Part shown: positions 1-7,720 of the stretch, in pieces
Layout of the letters: the number at the start of each line of letters is the position of its first letter
Numbering within the stretch: position 1 is the stretch's first letter
Source: CAZDHT01 sp964505325
Lineage (GTDB): Bacteria > Planctomycetota > PUPC01
Assembly (NCBI GenBank): GCA_964505325.1
Contig: CAZDHT010000104.1
Coordinates: 1 to 15,743, forward strand
DNA length: 15,743 nt
Reading direction: 5' to 3'
The notes under the pieces: model-generated
What the model was told of the DNA's origin: nothing
Database searches by the model: none
The model's input: only the letters and a program-made list of their open reading frames with translations
Translations under genes and position numbers: made by a program

Positions 1-1
1 C

Positions 2-346
2 GACAAGCCCGCCGACCTCCGGGCGATGTGCAAGTGGATCAAGAAGGATCTGGGGCCGGACGTGCCGCTGCACTTCTCGGTGTTCTATCCTCGGTACAAG
101 CTCCGCAACCTGCCGCGCACGCCGGAGAAGACGATCTTCGCCGCATACGACATTGCTCGCGAGGAGGGGCTGAACTACGTTTACCTGGGCAACCTGCGCC
201 GGGCCGGCCACAAGACCGAGCAGACCTATTGTCCGAACTGCGGCAAGATCGTCGTCGGCCGGCGCGGCTATCGCGTGACGAGCGTCAACATCAAGGACGG
301 CAAGTGCGCGTCTTGCGGCCAGGTGATCGCGGGAGTGTGGAACTAG
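2..346 (+). CDS. amrS: AmmeMemoRadiSam system radical SAM enzyme, C-terminal part (5' end outside window)
   Basis: Only the last 114 residues are inside the window; the frame is open from base 2 and the true start lies upstream. The visible part has the family's end: an HFSVFYPRYKL-type stretch, then a RTPEKT helix segment and EEGLNYVYLGN, followed by a zinc-ribbon-like tail with CPNC (local residues 77-80) and CASC (102-105). This arrangement is typical of the radical SAM member of the AmmeMemoRadiSam group, a relative of pyruvate-formate-lyase-activating enzymes. The N-terminal CxxxCxxC cluster motif that would prove it is not visible. The family's biochemical role is not well settled. The gene ends in TAG and faces the minus-strand operon tail to tail, with 4 bases between the two stops. 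I am fairly sure of the family; the gene symbol is less certain. Confidence 0.85.
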   Translation, partial: DKPADLRAMCKWIKKDLGPDVPLHFSVFYPRYKLRNLPRTPEKTIFAAYDIAREEGLNYVYLGNLRRAGHKTEQTYCPNCGKIVVGRRGYRVTSVNIKDGKCASCGQVIAGVWN

Positions 347-354
347 CCGGCTAG
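343..354. repeat. 12-bp palindrome holding both convergent stop codons
   Basis: CTAGCCGGCTAG is a perfect palindrome. Its left TAG (344-346) ends the + strand radical SAM gene and its right CTA (351-353) is the TAG stop of the minus-strand membrane protein gene. No T-run follows on either side, so a classical intrinsic terminator is not supported. It could be a weak bidirectional hairpin or simply chance. Confidence 0.5.
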
Positions 355-1052
355 GTGACCGGTCGCCGGAACCAGATGTCGTAGAGCGCCACCAGAGCAA
401 GCACGCCCAAAGACACCACCAGCAGGAGTGCCGACAACAGCATGGCGTAGATGTAGGCCGTGTGCCTCCGGCCCAGCCAGAGCAGGGCGGGGCAGGCCAC
501 GGCGAACATGAACGTGGCGCTGATGAAGAAGACTTTGGTCTTCTCGAACAGCGAAGTCCGCACGAACATCAAGCCCAGTCCCAGGAAGACGAGCGACACA
601 ATGGCCAGGTAGATCGCAGTACCGGTCGTCAGTTGCACGGGCGACACCTTCTCTTGCCGCGTGGCCAGCGCGAGGAGTCGCTTGTAGCGCTGGTTCAGGC
701 GCCAAGTGCTCTTTGGCGTGCTGCTAAGGCCCCGCCCGCCGGGGAGATCGAATCGGCTGCCGGCAAGGATGCTCGAGATCTCGAGCATGTCGGAGCGAGG
801 AGCGCCGTCCTGGCACCACTTCGTGAGGCGCGCCAGGTCCTGTTCGCTCGCGCTGACCAGCCCCCACTCCTTGGGCTCGTCGGCCGCGGCCTCGAGAATC
901 GAACGGTCGGCGCCGCGGAGGAATATCTCGACATCGTCGAATGAGATGGCCGGATCACCGTCCACGTTTCGACACGCGTAGAGGAACGCACTGACCCCCA
1001 TCAGGGCCGCCATGCACACCGCGACGATGAATCCCGTCAGCAGGACCTTCAT
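351..1052 (-). CDS. Four-helix membrane protein of unknown function
   Basis: 233 residues if it starts at the ATG at 1052. The family is not recognised. Hydrophobic helices lie at about residues 4-26, 144-164, 174-194 and 200-224. The stretch between helices 1 and 2 (about 27-143) is soluble, acidic to mixed, and probably periplasmic. The last three helices are close together. The frame stays open upstream to a GTG at 1172, which would add 40 residues, but that extension has no membrane-protein character, and the ATG start puts a signal-anchor helix right at the N-terminus. No good Shine-Dalgarno precedes the ATG, so the start is uncertain. It is the last gene of the minus-strand run, 144 bases after its neighbour's stop, with a possible promoter of its own. 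It could be a stress or envelope protein, but nothing in the sequence shows which. Confidence 0.6.
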   Translation of the reverse strand: MKVLLTGFIVAVCMAALMGVSAFLYACRNVDGDPAISFDDVEIFLRGADRSILEAAADEPKEWGLVSASEQDLARLTKWCQDGAPRSDMLEISSILAGSRFDLPGGRGLSSTPKSTWRLNQRYKRLLALATRQEKVSPVQLTTGTAIYLAIVSLVFLGLGLMFVRTSLFEKTKVFFISATFMFAVACPALLWLGRRHTAYIYAMLLSALLLVVSLGVLALVALYDIWFRRPVT

Positions 1053-1131
1053 GCTGAGGGAGGACTCATATAGCTTCGTGCGCTGAAACACGTTCTTCCC
1101 TCCGCCGCCATATCGCGATTGAGCGCATATC

Positions 1132-1160
1132 AAGGTAGCAAGCTGCGACCGCCAAGTCAA
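1132..1160 (-). promoter_or_regulatory. Possible promoter for the membrane protein gene
   Basis: Read on the minus strand, TTGACT (1160-1155, five of six matches to the -35 consensus) is followed after 17 bases by TACCTT (1137-1132, three of six). It would give a leader of about 75 bases before the ATG at 1052. The -10 is poor, so this is weak support for a separate promoter at the end of the operon. Confidence 0.22.
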
Positions 1161-1196
1161 TGCCCAACGCACGGGCGCCAGGCGGCCTGGCCCCGG

Positions 1197-1703
1197 TCAA
1201 TCCGGGACAGCGTCCCCCCACTTCCTGCGGAGCCGTTCCGAGCCGGTGACCAGCCACTCGCCGTCTTCTTTCTCGAAGTAGATGACGGCGCGGTTCCAGC
1301 CGTCTCTGGTGATCAACTCGATTCGCTTCTCCGGGTCGTCCTTCTTGGCGGCGGTGATGCGGCCGGTCAGTTCCGCTTTTGCCGTGTCCGCGATGACGGT
1401 GATGTCAATGTCCTTCAATTCGACCCGAAACTCTACGTACCGCTGCTTGTAGCCGCGAACCGCCACCAGCGCCTCCTGCTTGCCGACCTCGCGTCGCCCT
1501 TCATTGTGGCGGTAGCTATCGGACACGTGCTCGAAGATGCTGTGCAGCGAGAGCCACACGTTTTCCCGCTCAAGGCCCGACGCGACCGCGTCGATGACCC
1601 GCTGGACGCGCTCTCTCTCCGTCCGGAAGTAGCCCCGGATGAGGAAGTAGACCGGGATCACGACCGCCAGCACGAGCACGATCCGGATGGCGAGCTTCTT
1701 CAT
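1197..1703 (-). CDS. Small membrane-anchored protein, possibly NTF2/SnoaL-like domain
   Basis: 168 residues. One N-terminal hydrophobic helix (about 5-23) after MKK works as a signal anchor or uncleaved signal, so the rest is probably outside the inner membrane. The soluble part begins with a helical stretch (about 28-70, ERERVQRVIDAV) and goes on into alternating strand-like segments (about 90-160, VEFRVELKDIDITV, AELTGRI, WNRAVIYFEKEDGEWLV). The helix-then-strands order and the closing 'EDGEWLV' look like the NTF2/SnoaL-like fold, but no family-defining motif is visible, so this is a guess from pattern. Its ATG overlaps the mnmG stop as ATGA (1703-1700), so it is probably translated by coupling to mnmG. 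A weak GAGGACGG lies upstream inside mnmG. No functional link to mnmG is known to me. Confidence 0.72.
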   Translation of the reverse strand: MKKLAIRIVLVLAVVIPVYFLIRGYFRTERERVQRVIDAVASGLERENVWLSLHSIFEHVSDSYRHNEGRREVGKQEALVAVRGYKQRYVEFRVELKDIDITVIADTAKAELTGRITAAKKDDPEKRIELITRDGWNRAVIYFEKEDGEWLVTGSERLRRKWGDAVPD

Positions 1704-3517
1704 TTGTTCCGTCCTCGCTCCAGATAGACGAGTAAGACGCCGATGTCGGCCGGCGACACACCCGATATGCGCGAGGCCTGCCCGATGGAAACCGGCCGGA
1801 TCGCCGACAGTTTCTCGCCGGCCTCGAACGTCAGCCCCGTGATGCCCGAATAGTCGATTCCCCCCGGAATCGTCTTGCCCTCGTGCCGCTTGAACCGTTC
1901 GATCTCGCGCGCCTGGCGTCGGATGTAGCCGTCGTACTTCGTTTCGATCTCGACCTGTTCTTTCACGTCATCCGTCAGGTACCGCGCGGCAAGCTCGGGG
2001 TCAAGAGCTTCGAGGGTGGCGAAGCTGTGTTCCGTTCGCTTCAGGAGCTGGGCGAGCGAAGTGCCTTCGTGGCGATGGCCCTCCAGGTATCTCCGCGTCG
2101 CGGCGATGGCGTCCTCCTTGCGGCGCAGCCGGTCGTATTGCCGGTCGGAGATCAGGCCGCACGCGTGGCCGTACTTCATCAGGCGGCGGTCTGCATTGTC
2201 CTGGCGGAGCATCAGCCGGTACTCGGCGCGGGACGTAAACATCCGGTACGGCTCGTCCGTCCCCTCGGTGACCAGGTCGTCGATGAGCACGCCGATGTAC
2301 GCGTCGGCGCGGCTAAGAAGGAGGGGCTCCTCGCCGCGGAGGCTCCTGGCCGCATTGATACCCGCCACGATGCCCTGGCCCGCTGCCTCCTCATAGCCCG
2401 ACGTGCCGTTGATCTGCCCCGCGAGGAACAGGCCCGGGACGGCCTTGCTCTCCAGGGTCGGCTGCGTTTGCGTGGGCGGGACGAAGTCGTACTCGATCGC
2501 GTATCCGTAGCGAAGGATCCGCGCGTTCTCCAACCCGGGGATGGAGTGGGTCATCAGGTCTTGCACGTCGCGCGGAACGCTGGTCGCGATGCCATTGCAG
2601 TACACCACGCGGGAGTCCACTCCCTCGGGCTCAAGGAAGACCAGGTGGGATTCCTTGTCGGGAAAGCGGACGATCTTGGTCTCGATGGAGGGGCAGTACC
2701 GCGGCCCGGTGCTCTTGATTTGGCCGGTGTAGAGCGGGGCGCGGTCGAGGTTGTCGCGCAGGATGTCGTGTGTGACCGGGGTCGTCTTGGTCAGGTGGCA
2801 GGGAATGTTGGGCCGGTCCAGCCGCTCGGTTGAAAACGAGAAGGGCCGGGGATTCTCGTCGCCGGGCTGGACCTCGAGGACATCGTAGTTGATCGAGGCG
2901 CGGTGGAGGCGCGGCGGCGTGCCCGTCTTCAGCCGGCCGAGTTCGAGCCCCAGGCTTTCGAGCGACGCGGACAGCGCGTCGGCCGGCGGCTCGTCAATTC
3001 GCCCCGCCTTATACTGCTCGGTGCCGATATGGATGATGCCGCGCAGGAACGTGCCGGGGGTGAGGACGACGCGCGGCGCGGCGTACCGGGTGCCGCTCTC
3101 GCCCAGGATACCGGCGACGCCGCGGTCGCTGGTGAAGAGCCCGCCGGCGGCGTCCTCGACGATGTCCAGGCCGGCGCAGCGCGCCAGGTGCGCCTGCATG
3201 GTTCGCTCGTACAGCAGTCGGTCGACCTGGGCGCGAGGGGAATGAACGGCCGGGCCCTTCTTGAGGTTCAGCATCTTGAACTGGATGCCGGTCTCGTCGG
3301 TGACCTTCGCGATCTCCCCGCCGAGTGCATCGACCTCGCGGGCCAGTTGACTCTTGGCGAGCCCGCCGACCGCGGGATTGCAGGACATCCGGCCGATGCT
3401 GTCGCGGGAGATCGTAACCAGGAGCGTGCGGGCGCCCATTCGGGCCGCGGCCAGCGCCGCCTCACAGCCGGCGTGGCCTCCGCCCACAATGATCACGTCG
3501 TGGTGCGACTGTTCCAT
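1700..3517 (-). CDS. mnmG: tRNA uridine-5-carboxymethylaminomethyl synthesis enzyme MnmG (GidA)
   Basis: 605 residues, close to the family's usual 610-630. MnmG works with the GTPase MnmE to make the cmnm5/nm5 side chain on the wobble uridine (U34) of certain tRNAs, using FAD, a folate one-carbon donor and glycine or ammonium. Visible marks: the FAD-binding GGGHAGCEAA at about 12-21; SCNPAVGGLAKSQ at about 45-57 with the conserved Cys46; the GPAVHSPRAQVDR segment (88-100); GPRYCPSIE with the second conserved Cys; FLEPEG; and the C-terminal MnmE-contact region ending QASRISGVSPADIGVLL. It starts with ATG, and I see only a weak ribosome site (CCAGG). It lies 49 bases after rseP and overlaps the next gene by ATGA. 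MnmE is not in the window. The call is very secure. Confidence 0.97.
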   Translation of the reverse strand: MEQSHHDVIIVGGGHAGCEAALAAARMGARTLLVTISRDSIGRMSCNPAVGGLAKSQLAREVDALGGEIAKVTDETGIQFKMLNLKKGPAVHSPRAQVDRLLYERTMQAHLARCAGLDIVEDAAGGLFTSDRGVAGILGESGTRYAAPRVVLTPGTFLRGIIHIGTEQYKAGRIDEPPADALSASLESLGLELGRLKTGTPPRLHRASINYDVLEVQPGDENPRPFSFSTERLDRPNIPCHLTKTTPVTHDILRDNLDRAPLYTGQIKSTGPRYCPSIETKIVRFPDKESHLVFLEPEGVDSRVVYCNGIATSVPRDVQDLMTHSIPGLENARILRYGYAIEYDFVPPTQTQPTLESKAVPGLFLAGQINGTSGYEEAAGQGIVAGINAARSLRGEEPLLLSRADAYIGVLIDDLVTEGTDEPYRMFTSRAEYRLMLRQDNADRRLMKYGHACGLISDRQYDRLRRKEDAIAATRRYLEGHRHEGTSLAQLLKRTEHSFATLEALDPELAARYLTDDVKEQVEIETKYDGYIRRQAREIERFKRHEGKTIPGGIDYSGITGLTFEAGEKLSAIRPVSIGQASRISGVSPADIGVLLVYLERGRNK

Positions 3518-3566
3518 GCCTGGTTCTGGCTGACCGCCGGCCCCCGGGTCACAGAGTTCGGCGCGG

Positions 3567-5465
3567 TTACCCCCCGCCCATCATCTCCACCAGCCGCATG
3601 ATGTCGTTCCCGGTCACAAAGATCATCAGCGCGATGAGCACGACCATGCCGGCGTACATCAGTGTCGCCATCACCCGTTCGGAGAGCGGCTTCCTGCGGA
3701 TTTTCTCAATGGCCAGGAACGCCAGGTGGCCGCCGTCGAGGATGGGGAACGGGACCAGGTTGATGATGCCGAGATGGATGGTAATGATGACCAGGAACTC
3801 GATGAACTTCCCGAGGCCCGCCTCGGCCTGGTACCGCGTCGCCGTCAGGATCATCACGGGGCCGGAAAGCATCTTGAGCGACAGCTTGCCGCGGACCAGC
3901 ATCCACAGGCCGCGAGCGGCGAATTCCATCCACTGGCCGGTCTCGACGAACGCCTGGCCCAGCGCGGCAAGCGGCCTGCCCGGCTTGACCGCCCGGCACA
4001 TGTCGAGCTGCGGGCTGAGGTCGAGGTCGCCCAGCTCGATCTGCGCCAGTGTCACCTGCGCGGTCTGTTCTTTGCCAAGAACGGTGAACGCCAACTCAAG
4101 CTCCGGCGGTTCCTTGCCAGGCCACGTCAACTGATGCACGTGGTCCGCGTACTTGAACTCGACCGGCTTCCTCTTCGAGTCCGGCTTGACGATGCTTACC
4201 AGTTCGGCACCGATCGGGATTCCGGCTTTGGCGCTGCTGCCCGGCAGGAAGCCCTCGACCACGGGATTGTCCTGAGCCGCGATGCCCAGGACGTCGCCGA
4301 TGTGATCGCCCGGCTCGGGCTGCACCTTGAATGTCAACTCCTCGACGGCGGGCTTCGTGTCCTCCTCACCGTCTTCGGACTCAGGCGCCCGCGCGACTTT
4401 CAGTTCGATCTCGGCGGGGGCGGCGTCGAGCACCGCTTGTTCCAGTTCCGGCCAGTTCTTCACCGGCCGGCCGTTGACCGCCACGATCGCATCCCCGGGT
4501 TTCAGGCCGACTTTTTGGGCAGGGAAATCGCGCCGGACCAGCCGCACTTTGTTTGGCCGGTTTGCGATAATACCCAGCCCCCAGTGTTTCTTGGTCTCAA
4601 TCGTCAGCGTCCCGGTCTTGAGGCGGCGCTCGGGCGCCGGGCTGCGGAACTTGACCGGGACTTGCTTGCCCGGGTTCTCCAGCACGGCGAACCGCACGTC
4701 ATCCCACGTGTGGACCTTTCGGCCGGCAATCTCGACGATTTCACAGCCGGGCTCGATGCCCGCCTTCTCGGCGGGGCTGCCGCGCGGGACCACCCCGACC
4801 GTCGTGGTCAGATACCCCTGGCCAGTTCCCACCGTCGACCACCGGACGCCGATGCGGCCCTCGTCGTCGGTCTTGAGGTGGAACTGCTTCTCCTGGTCGC
4901 CGCGCTCGACCCGCACCACGATGTCTCCGACCTTGTCCCTCAGGGCCGCATTGAACCGGACCTCGCGCCACAGCCGGATCTCCTTCCACGAGTGCTCGTC
5001 CCGGCGCTTCAGCCCGGTGATCAAGTCGCCCCGCTTGACGCCGGCGTCCCAGGCGGCCATCCCAGGCACGATGCGGTCGATGCGGGAGGCGGGCCGTTCC
5101 AGCCCGGCGAACAGGAGGAAGAACAGGAGCGGCACGGCGGCCAGCAGGCTCACCGCCGGCCCCGCCGCCACCACCAGCGCCCGTCGGCCGGGGGTCTTGG
5201 AGGGAAACTCGTCCGGCGCGCCCGTCGTTTGCTGCTCGCCCTCGCCGCCCGCCATCTTGACGTAGCCGCCACACGGAATCGCACAGATGCAGTACTCGGT
5301 CTGGCCTATCTTTTTGCCGAACAGCCGTGGGCCGAACCCGAGGGCGAAGCGTTCCACCCGCACCCCCACCAGCTTGCACGCGGCGAAGTGCCCCAGCTCG
5401 TGCACGAAAATGAGAAACCCGAAGCCCAATACGACGAGAGCCCAGTATCCGATCTGGTGTGCCAT
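3567..5465 (-). CDS. rseP: RIP metalloprotease RseP (site-2 protease, M50), long form with several PDZ domains
   Basis: 632 residues, compared with about 450 for the Escherichia coli enzyme. This inner-membrane zinc protease cuts transmembrane segments, for example of anti-sigma factors. Motifs: zinc-binding HELGH at 22-26 in the first helix; GGYVKM at about 66-71; a second helix at about 97-120; the conserved NLVPFPILDGGHL at 569-581, with Asp577 as third zinc ligand; and a last helix near 603-617. Between helices 2 and 3 lie PDZ-like units at about 130-195, 222-275 and 306-360, with a possible fourth at about 402-440. Two PDZ domains are usual, so the middle is enlarged. The ATG follows the dxr stop with no gap, and GGAGA inside the dxr end is its ribosome site. 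The protein ends in TAA. dxr-rseP pairing is common; here the usual uppS/cdsA partners are not upstream. Confidence 0.95.
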   Translation of the reverse strand: MAHQIGYWALVVLGFGFLIFVHELGHFAACKLVGVRVERFALGFGPRLFGKKIGQTEYCICAIPCGGYVKMAGGEGEQQTTGAPDEFPSKTPGRRALVVAAGPAVSLLAAVPLLFFLLFAGLERPASRIDRIVPGMAAWDAGVKRGDLITGLKRRDEHSWKEIRLWREVRFNAALRDKVGDIVVRVERGDQEKQFHLKTDDEGRIGVRWSTVGTGQGYLTTTVGVVPRGSPAEKAGIEPGCEIVEIAGRKVHTWDDVRFAVLENPGKQVPVKFRSPAPERRLKTGTLTIETKKHWGLGIIANRPNKVRLVRRDFPAQKVGLKPGDAIVAVNGRPVKNWPELEQAVLDAAPAEIELKVARAPESEDGEEDTKPAVEELTFKVQPEPGDHIGDVLGIAAQDNPVVEGFLPGSSAKAGIPIGAELVSIVKPDSKRKPVEFKYADHVHQLTWPGKEPPELELAFTVLGKEQTAQVTLAQIELGDLDLSPQLDMCRAVKPGRPLAALGQAFVETGQWMEFAARGLWMLVRGKLSLKMLSGPVMILTATRYQAEAGLGKFIEFLVIITIHLGIINLVPFPILDGGHLAFLAIEKIRRKPLSERVMATLMYAGMVVLIALMIFVTGNDIMRLVEMMGGG

Positions 5466-6623
5466 TCATTCTCCTGTCGGTGCCACGGCCTTCGCCTTCT
5501 CGCGCGCCCACCGGTCGGCCTCGACTACGTCGTCGATGGAGCCCGGATGGGTGACGCTGTGGGAATCCATGACGCGCACGGCGATACGGGTAATATCGGT
5601 GAAGCGCAGGCGCCGGTTGAGGAACAGATCCACGGCGACTTCGTTGGCGGCGTTAAGCACGGCGCCGGCCGTGCCGCCCGCCGACGCCGCCCGCCACCCC
5701 AGCAGCAGCCCGGGGAACCGGTCGGTGTCCGGCGGCTCGAACGTGAGTTCCTTTACCACCGCGAGGTCGAGATGCTCGGCGACCCCCGCCAGCCGGTCCG
5801 GATACGTGAGGGCGTACTGGATCGGCAGGCGCATGTCCGGCATGCCGAGTTGAGCGACCGTCGAGCCGTCCTTGAACTCGACCATCGAATGCACAACGGA
5901 CTGGGGGTGCACCACGGCCTCAAGTTGGTCGGCCGGCGTACCGAAGAGCCAGTGCGCCTCGATGATCTCGAGCGCTTTGTTGATCAGCGTCGCCGAGTCA
6001 ATGGTCACCTTCGCGCCCATGTTCCAGGTGGGATGCTGGAGTGCCATCTCGGGGGTGACCCGATCGAGTTCAAGGCGGGTGAACGTGCGGAACGGCCCGC
6101 CCGACGCGGTCAGCACGATCCGTGCCACCTCGTCTCGGCCGCCGGCCCGCAGGCACTGGTGGATGGCGCTGTGCTCGCTGTCGACGGGGATGATGTCCGC
6201 CCCGTTCTCGGCGGCGAGTGCCGTCAGCAGCTCGCCCGCCATGACCAGCGATTCCTTGTTCGCCAGCGCCAGCGTCTTGCCGGCGTTCAGCGCGGCGAAC
6301 GACGCAGGAAGACCGGCCGCACCGACGATGGCAACCAGCACCACGTCCGCCTCCTCGGCAGACGCCGCCGCTACAATGCCGTCCCGGCCCCCGACCACCT
6401 CGATGCCCGTGTCCTTCAAGGACGACTTGAGTTGGCCGACGTACTGCTCGTCGGCCAGTGCGACCAGCGTGGGCCGGAACTTCCGGGCCTGCTCAGCGAG
6501 GAGCTGCCAGTTGGATCCGGCCGCGAGAGCGGCCACCCGCAGCCGGTCACTGAGGTGCTGAACGACCTCGAGCGAACTGCTGCCTATCGAGCCGGTTGAG
6601 CCGAGAACGGCGATGCTCTTCAA
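5466..6623 (-). CDS. dxr: 1-deoxy-D-xylulose-5-phosphate reductoisomerase (TTG start)
   Basis: 385 residues, the normal family length of about 385-400. Dxr turns DXP into 2-C-methyl-D-erythritol 4-phosphate with NADPH and a divalent metal, the committed step of the non-mevalonate isoprenoid pathway in the cytoplasm. Seen: NADPH-binding GSTGSIG at 8-14, LANKESLVMAG at 120-130, metal ligands Asp148 and Glu150 in PVDSEHSAI, TASGGPFR at 172-179, HPTWNMGAKVTIDSATLINK at 197-216, and the third ligand Glu219 in ALEIIEAHW, followed by NAANEVAV. I chose TTG at 6623 because it gives the standard opening MKSIAVLGSTGSIG. There is no ATG near, and the open frame further upstream runs antisense through the next gene without family likeness. 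AAGGGCAG just upstream may serve as ribosome site. It is the first gene of the minus-strand operon. Confidence 0.95.
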   Translation of the reverse strand: MKSIAVLGSTGSIGSSSLEVVQHLSDRLRVAALAAGSNWQLLAEQARKFRPTLVALADEQYVGQLKSSLKDTGIEVVGGRDGIVAAASAEEADVVLVAIVGAAGLPASFAALNAGKTLALANKESLVMAGELLTALAAENGADIIPVDSEHSAIHQCLRAGGRDEVARIVLTASGGPFRTFTRLELDRVTPEMALQHPTWNMGAKVTIDSATLINKALEIIEAHWLFGTPADQLEAVVHPQSVVHSMVEFKDGSTVAQLGMPDMRLPIQYALTYPDRLAGVAEHLDLAVVKELTFEPPDTDRFPGLLLGWRAASAGGTAGAVLNAANEVAVDLFLNRRLRFTDITRIAVRVMDSHSVTHPGSIDDVVEADRWAREKAKAVAPTGE

Positions 6624-6727
6624 GAGATGCTGCCCTTGATTGAGGCCAAGGGGAATACGCGGGCCCGGCCGGGTGGGGCCCCCGTGCTGCGTCCTCGCAC
6701 AGGTGGGCGACCGCTTCTCATAACAGC

Positions 6728-6756
6728 ATTCTATCAGCATGCGGCGCGCCTTGCAA
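6728..6756 (-). promoter_or_regulatory. Probable sigma70-type promoter of the dxr-rseP-mnmG operon
   Basis: On the minus strand TTGCAA (6756-6751, four of six to TTGACA) and TAGAAT (6733-6728, five of six to TATAAT) are separated by exactly 17 bases. Transcription would begin near 6721 and give a GC-rich leader of about 98 bases before the TTG start of dxr. This is motif matching only. Confidence 0.42.
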
Positions 6757-6797
6757 GTTTGACGGCATCTGCAGCGGCCCTGGCGCGAAGAAAACAC

Positions 6798-6826
6798 TTG
6801 CCCTGGCGCAACGGGCGCAGTATCGT
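6798..6826 (+). promoter_or_regulatory. Possible promoter of the glycan-degradation operon
   Basis: TTGCCC (6798-6803) and TATCGT (6821-6826) lie 17 bases apart, each with four of six consensus matches, about 70 bases before the lipoprotein ATG. The match is modest and the promoter could use another sigma factor. No operator repeat stands out. Confidence 0.25.
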
Positions 6827-6894
6827 GAAGCAACGCCGGCCATGTCAGACGCGGGGGCAGCGCAGTCATCACCCCGAACAGAGAGGAGAAACAC

Positions 6895-7668
6895 ATGCCC
6901 CGAGTAACTGGCATTCTGGTTCTGGCGCTTGCGTGCGCCGCCGGGTGCAACCACACACAGACTGCAGACAGAGGAGGTGCCCCCGTGAAACCAGAGCAGC
7001 CCACGTTGATCGAGCCCAAGGGCAACGTGTTGTACGAGGAGAAATTCGCGGACCTGAAGAACTGGCGCCACGAAGGCGGCCACAAGCTGCTGCTCGACAA
7101 GGATGAGCCGGGCACGCTCCGCCTGGAATGCATCGGGAGCGGGCAGGGCAAGAAGGGCACGCAGGCCTTCTGCCTGACCGACTTTCCCGACGGCATCGCG
7201 GTCGAGTTCGACTTCAAGGCGCTGACCAAGCGGGGCCTGCTGCTGTGCTTCGTTGCGATGAAAGGCATCGACGGCGAGGACATGTTCGACCCGAAACAGC
7301 CGAAACGCGAGGGCATCTTCAACGACTACGTCCACAATCCCAAGCTGCGGTCGTATCACGTCTCGATCAGCCGCTACGGCGACAAGGGCATCCACACCGG
7401 CGTGTCGAACTTCCGCCGCAACCCCGGACTGAACCTGGTGGGACAGGGTCCGGACCTCTGCAAGGAGATCAAGACCTGGTACCGCATCCGGGTGATCAAG
7501 GACGGCGGGCACCTGCAGCTCGGCGTGGACGGGAAGCTGGCCCACGAGTTCACCGACCCGCAGACGCTCGACACCCCGATGCCCGGCTCGGGCAAGGTCG
7601 GCTTCCGCGCCATAGGCAAGGACGTGCGCACCCTCATCCGCAACTTCAGGGTGAGGGCGTTGCGCTAG
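6895..7668 (+). CDS. DUF1961 family lipoprotein (concanavalin-like fold)
   Basis: 257 residues with a lipoprotein signal: hydrophobic stretch at about 7-16 and a lipobox ending AAGC, Cys18, followed by Asn, which by the usual +2 rule points to the outer membrane. A short linker (about 19-45) leads into one domain that opens with LYEEKFADLKNWRHEGG and closes with SGKVGFRAIGKDVRTLIRNFRVRAL. The opening 'F.dl.nW..EG' and the FNDYVHNPKLRSYHVSISRY segment fit DUF1961, a jelly-roll (lectin/glucanase-like) family whose Bacillus member YesU lies in the rhamnogalacturonan-use region. Its own activity is unproven; it may bind or trim glycan. AGAGAGGAGA 5 bases before the ATG is a strong ribosome site. 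It is the first gene of the + strand run, 52 bases before lyase A. Confidence 0.8.
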   Translation: MPRVTGILVLALACAAGCNHTQTADRGGAPVKPEQPTLIEPKGNVLYEEKFADLKNWRHEGGHKLLLDKDEPGTLRLECIGSGQGKKGTQAFCLTDFPDGIAVEFDFKALTKRGLLLCFVAMKGIDGEDMFDPKQPKREGIFNDYVHNPKLRSYHVSISRYGDKGIHTGVSNFRRNPGLNLVGQGPDLCKEIKTWYRIRVIKDGGHLQLGVDGKLAHEFTDPQTLDTPMPGSGKVGFRAIGKDVRTLIRNFRVRALR

Positions 7669-7675
7669 GGCGGCT

Positions 7676-7707
7676 CCATAGGACCTATGGGGCCTATACG
7701 ACCTATT
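7676..7707. repeat. Short CCTAT repeat with 9-base period and a palindrome between genes
   Basis: CCTAT occurs at 7684, 7693 and 7702, exactly 9 bases apart, in units of the form GACCTATNN or GGCCTATNN. The first unit is also the right arm of a perfect inverted repeat, CCATAGG-A-CCTATGG (7676-7690). It fills the 52-base gap between the DUF1961 stop and the ribosome site of lyase A. It could be a dispersed intergenic repeat, a small hairpin that tunes translation, or a protein site. Confidence 0.6.
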
Positions 7708-7720
7708 GAGGAGAGCAGGT

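Larger units (their letters stand above)
6624..6894. other. Divergent intergenic region between dxr and the glycan locus
   Basis: These 271 bases separate the dxr start from the lipoprotein start and should hold both promoters. The dxr-side leader (6624-6720) is very GC-rich, with two GGGCCC blocks (in 6660-6685) able to pair. I see no tRNA, no repeat array and no convincing riboswitch. The half next to the lipoprotein is less GC-rich, and its end carries a clear ribosome site. Confidence 0.6.

Noticed and set aside
3726..6599. Very long open frame on the + strand (957 codons) opposite rseP and dxr
   Set aside because: It is the mirror of well-supported genes in GC-rich DNA. Its product is low-complexity, rich in Arg, Gly, Asp and His, with no family motif, and runs across the rseP/dxr boundary.
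6660..6702. GC-rich inverted repeats in the dxr leader as a riboswitch or terminator
   Set aside because: Only two short GGGCCC blocks and a 4-base stem can be drawn, there is no T-run, and no known riboswitch core is recognisable.
6624..7322. N-terminal extension of dxr by 233 codons
   Set aside because: The extension lies antisense to the DUF1961 gene and shows no likeness to Dxr, and the remaining protein from TTG at 6623 has the exact family start and length.
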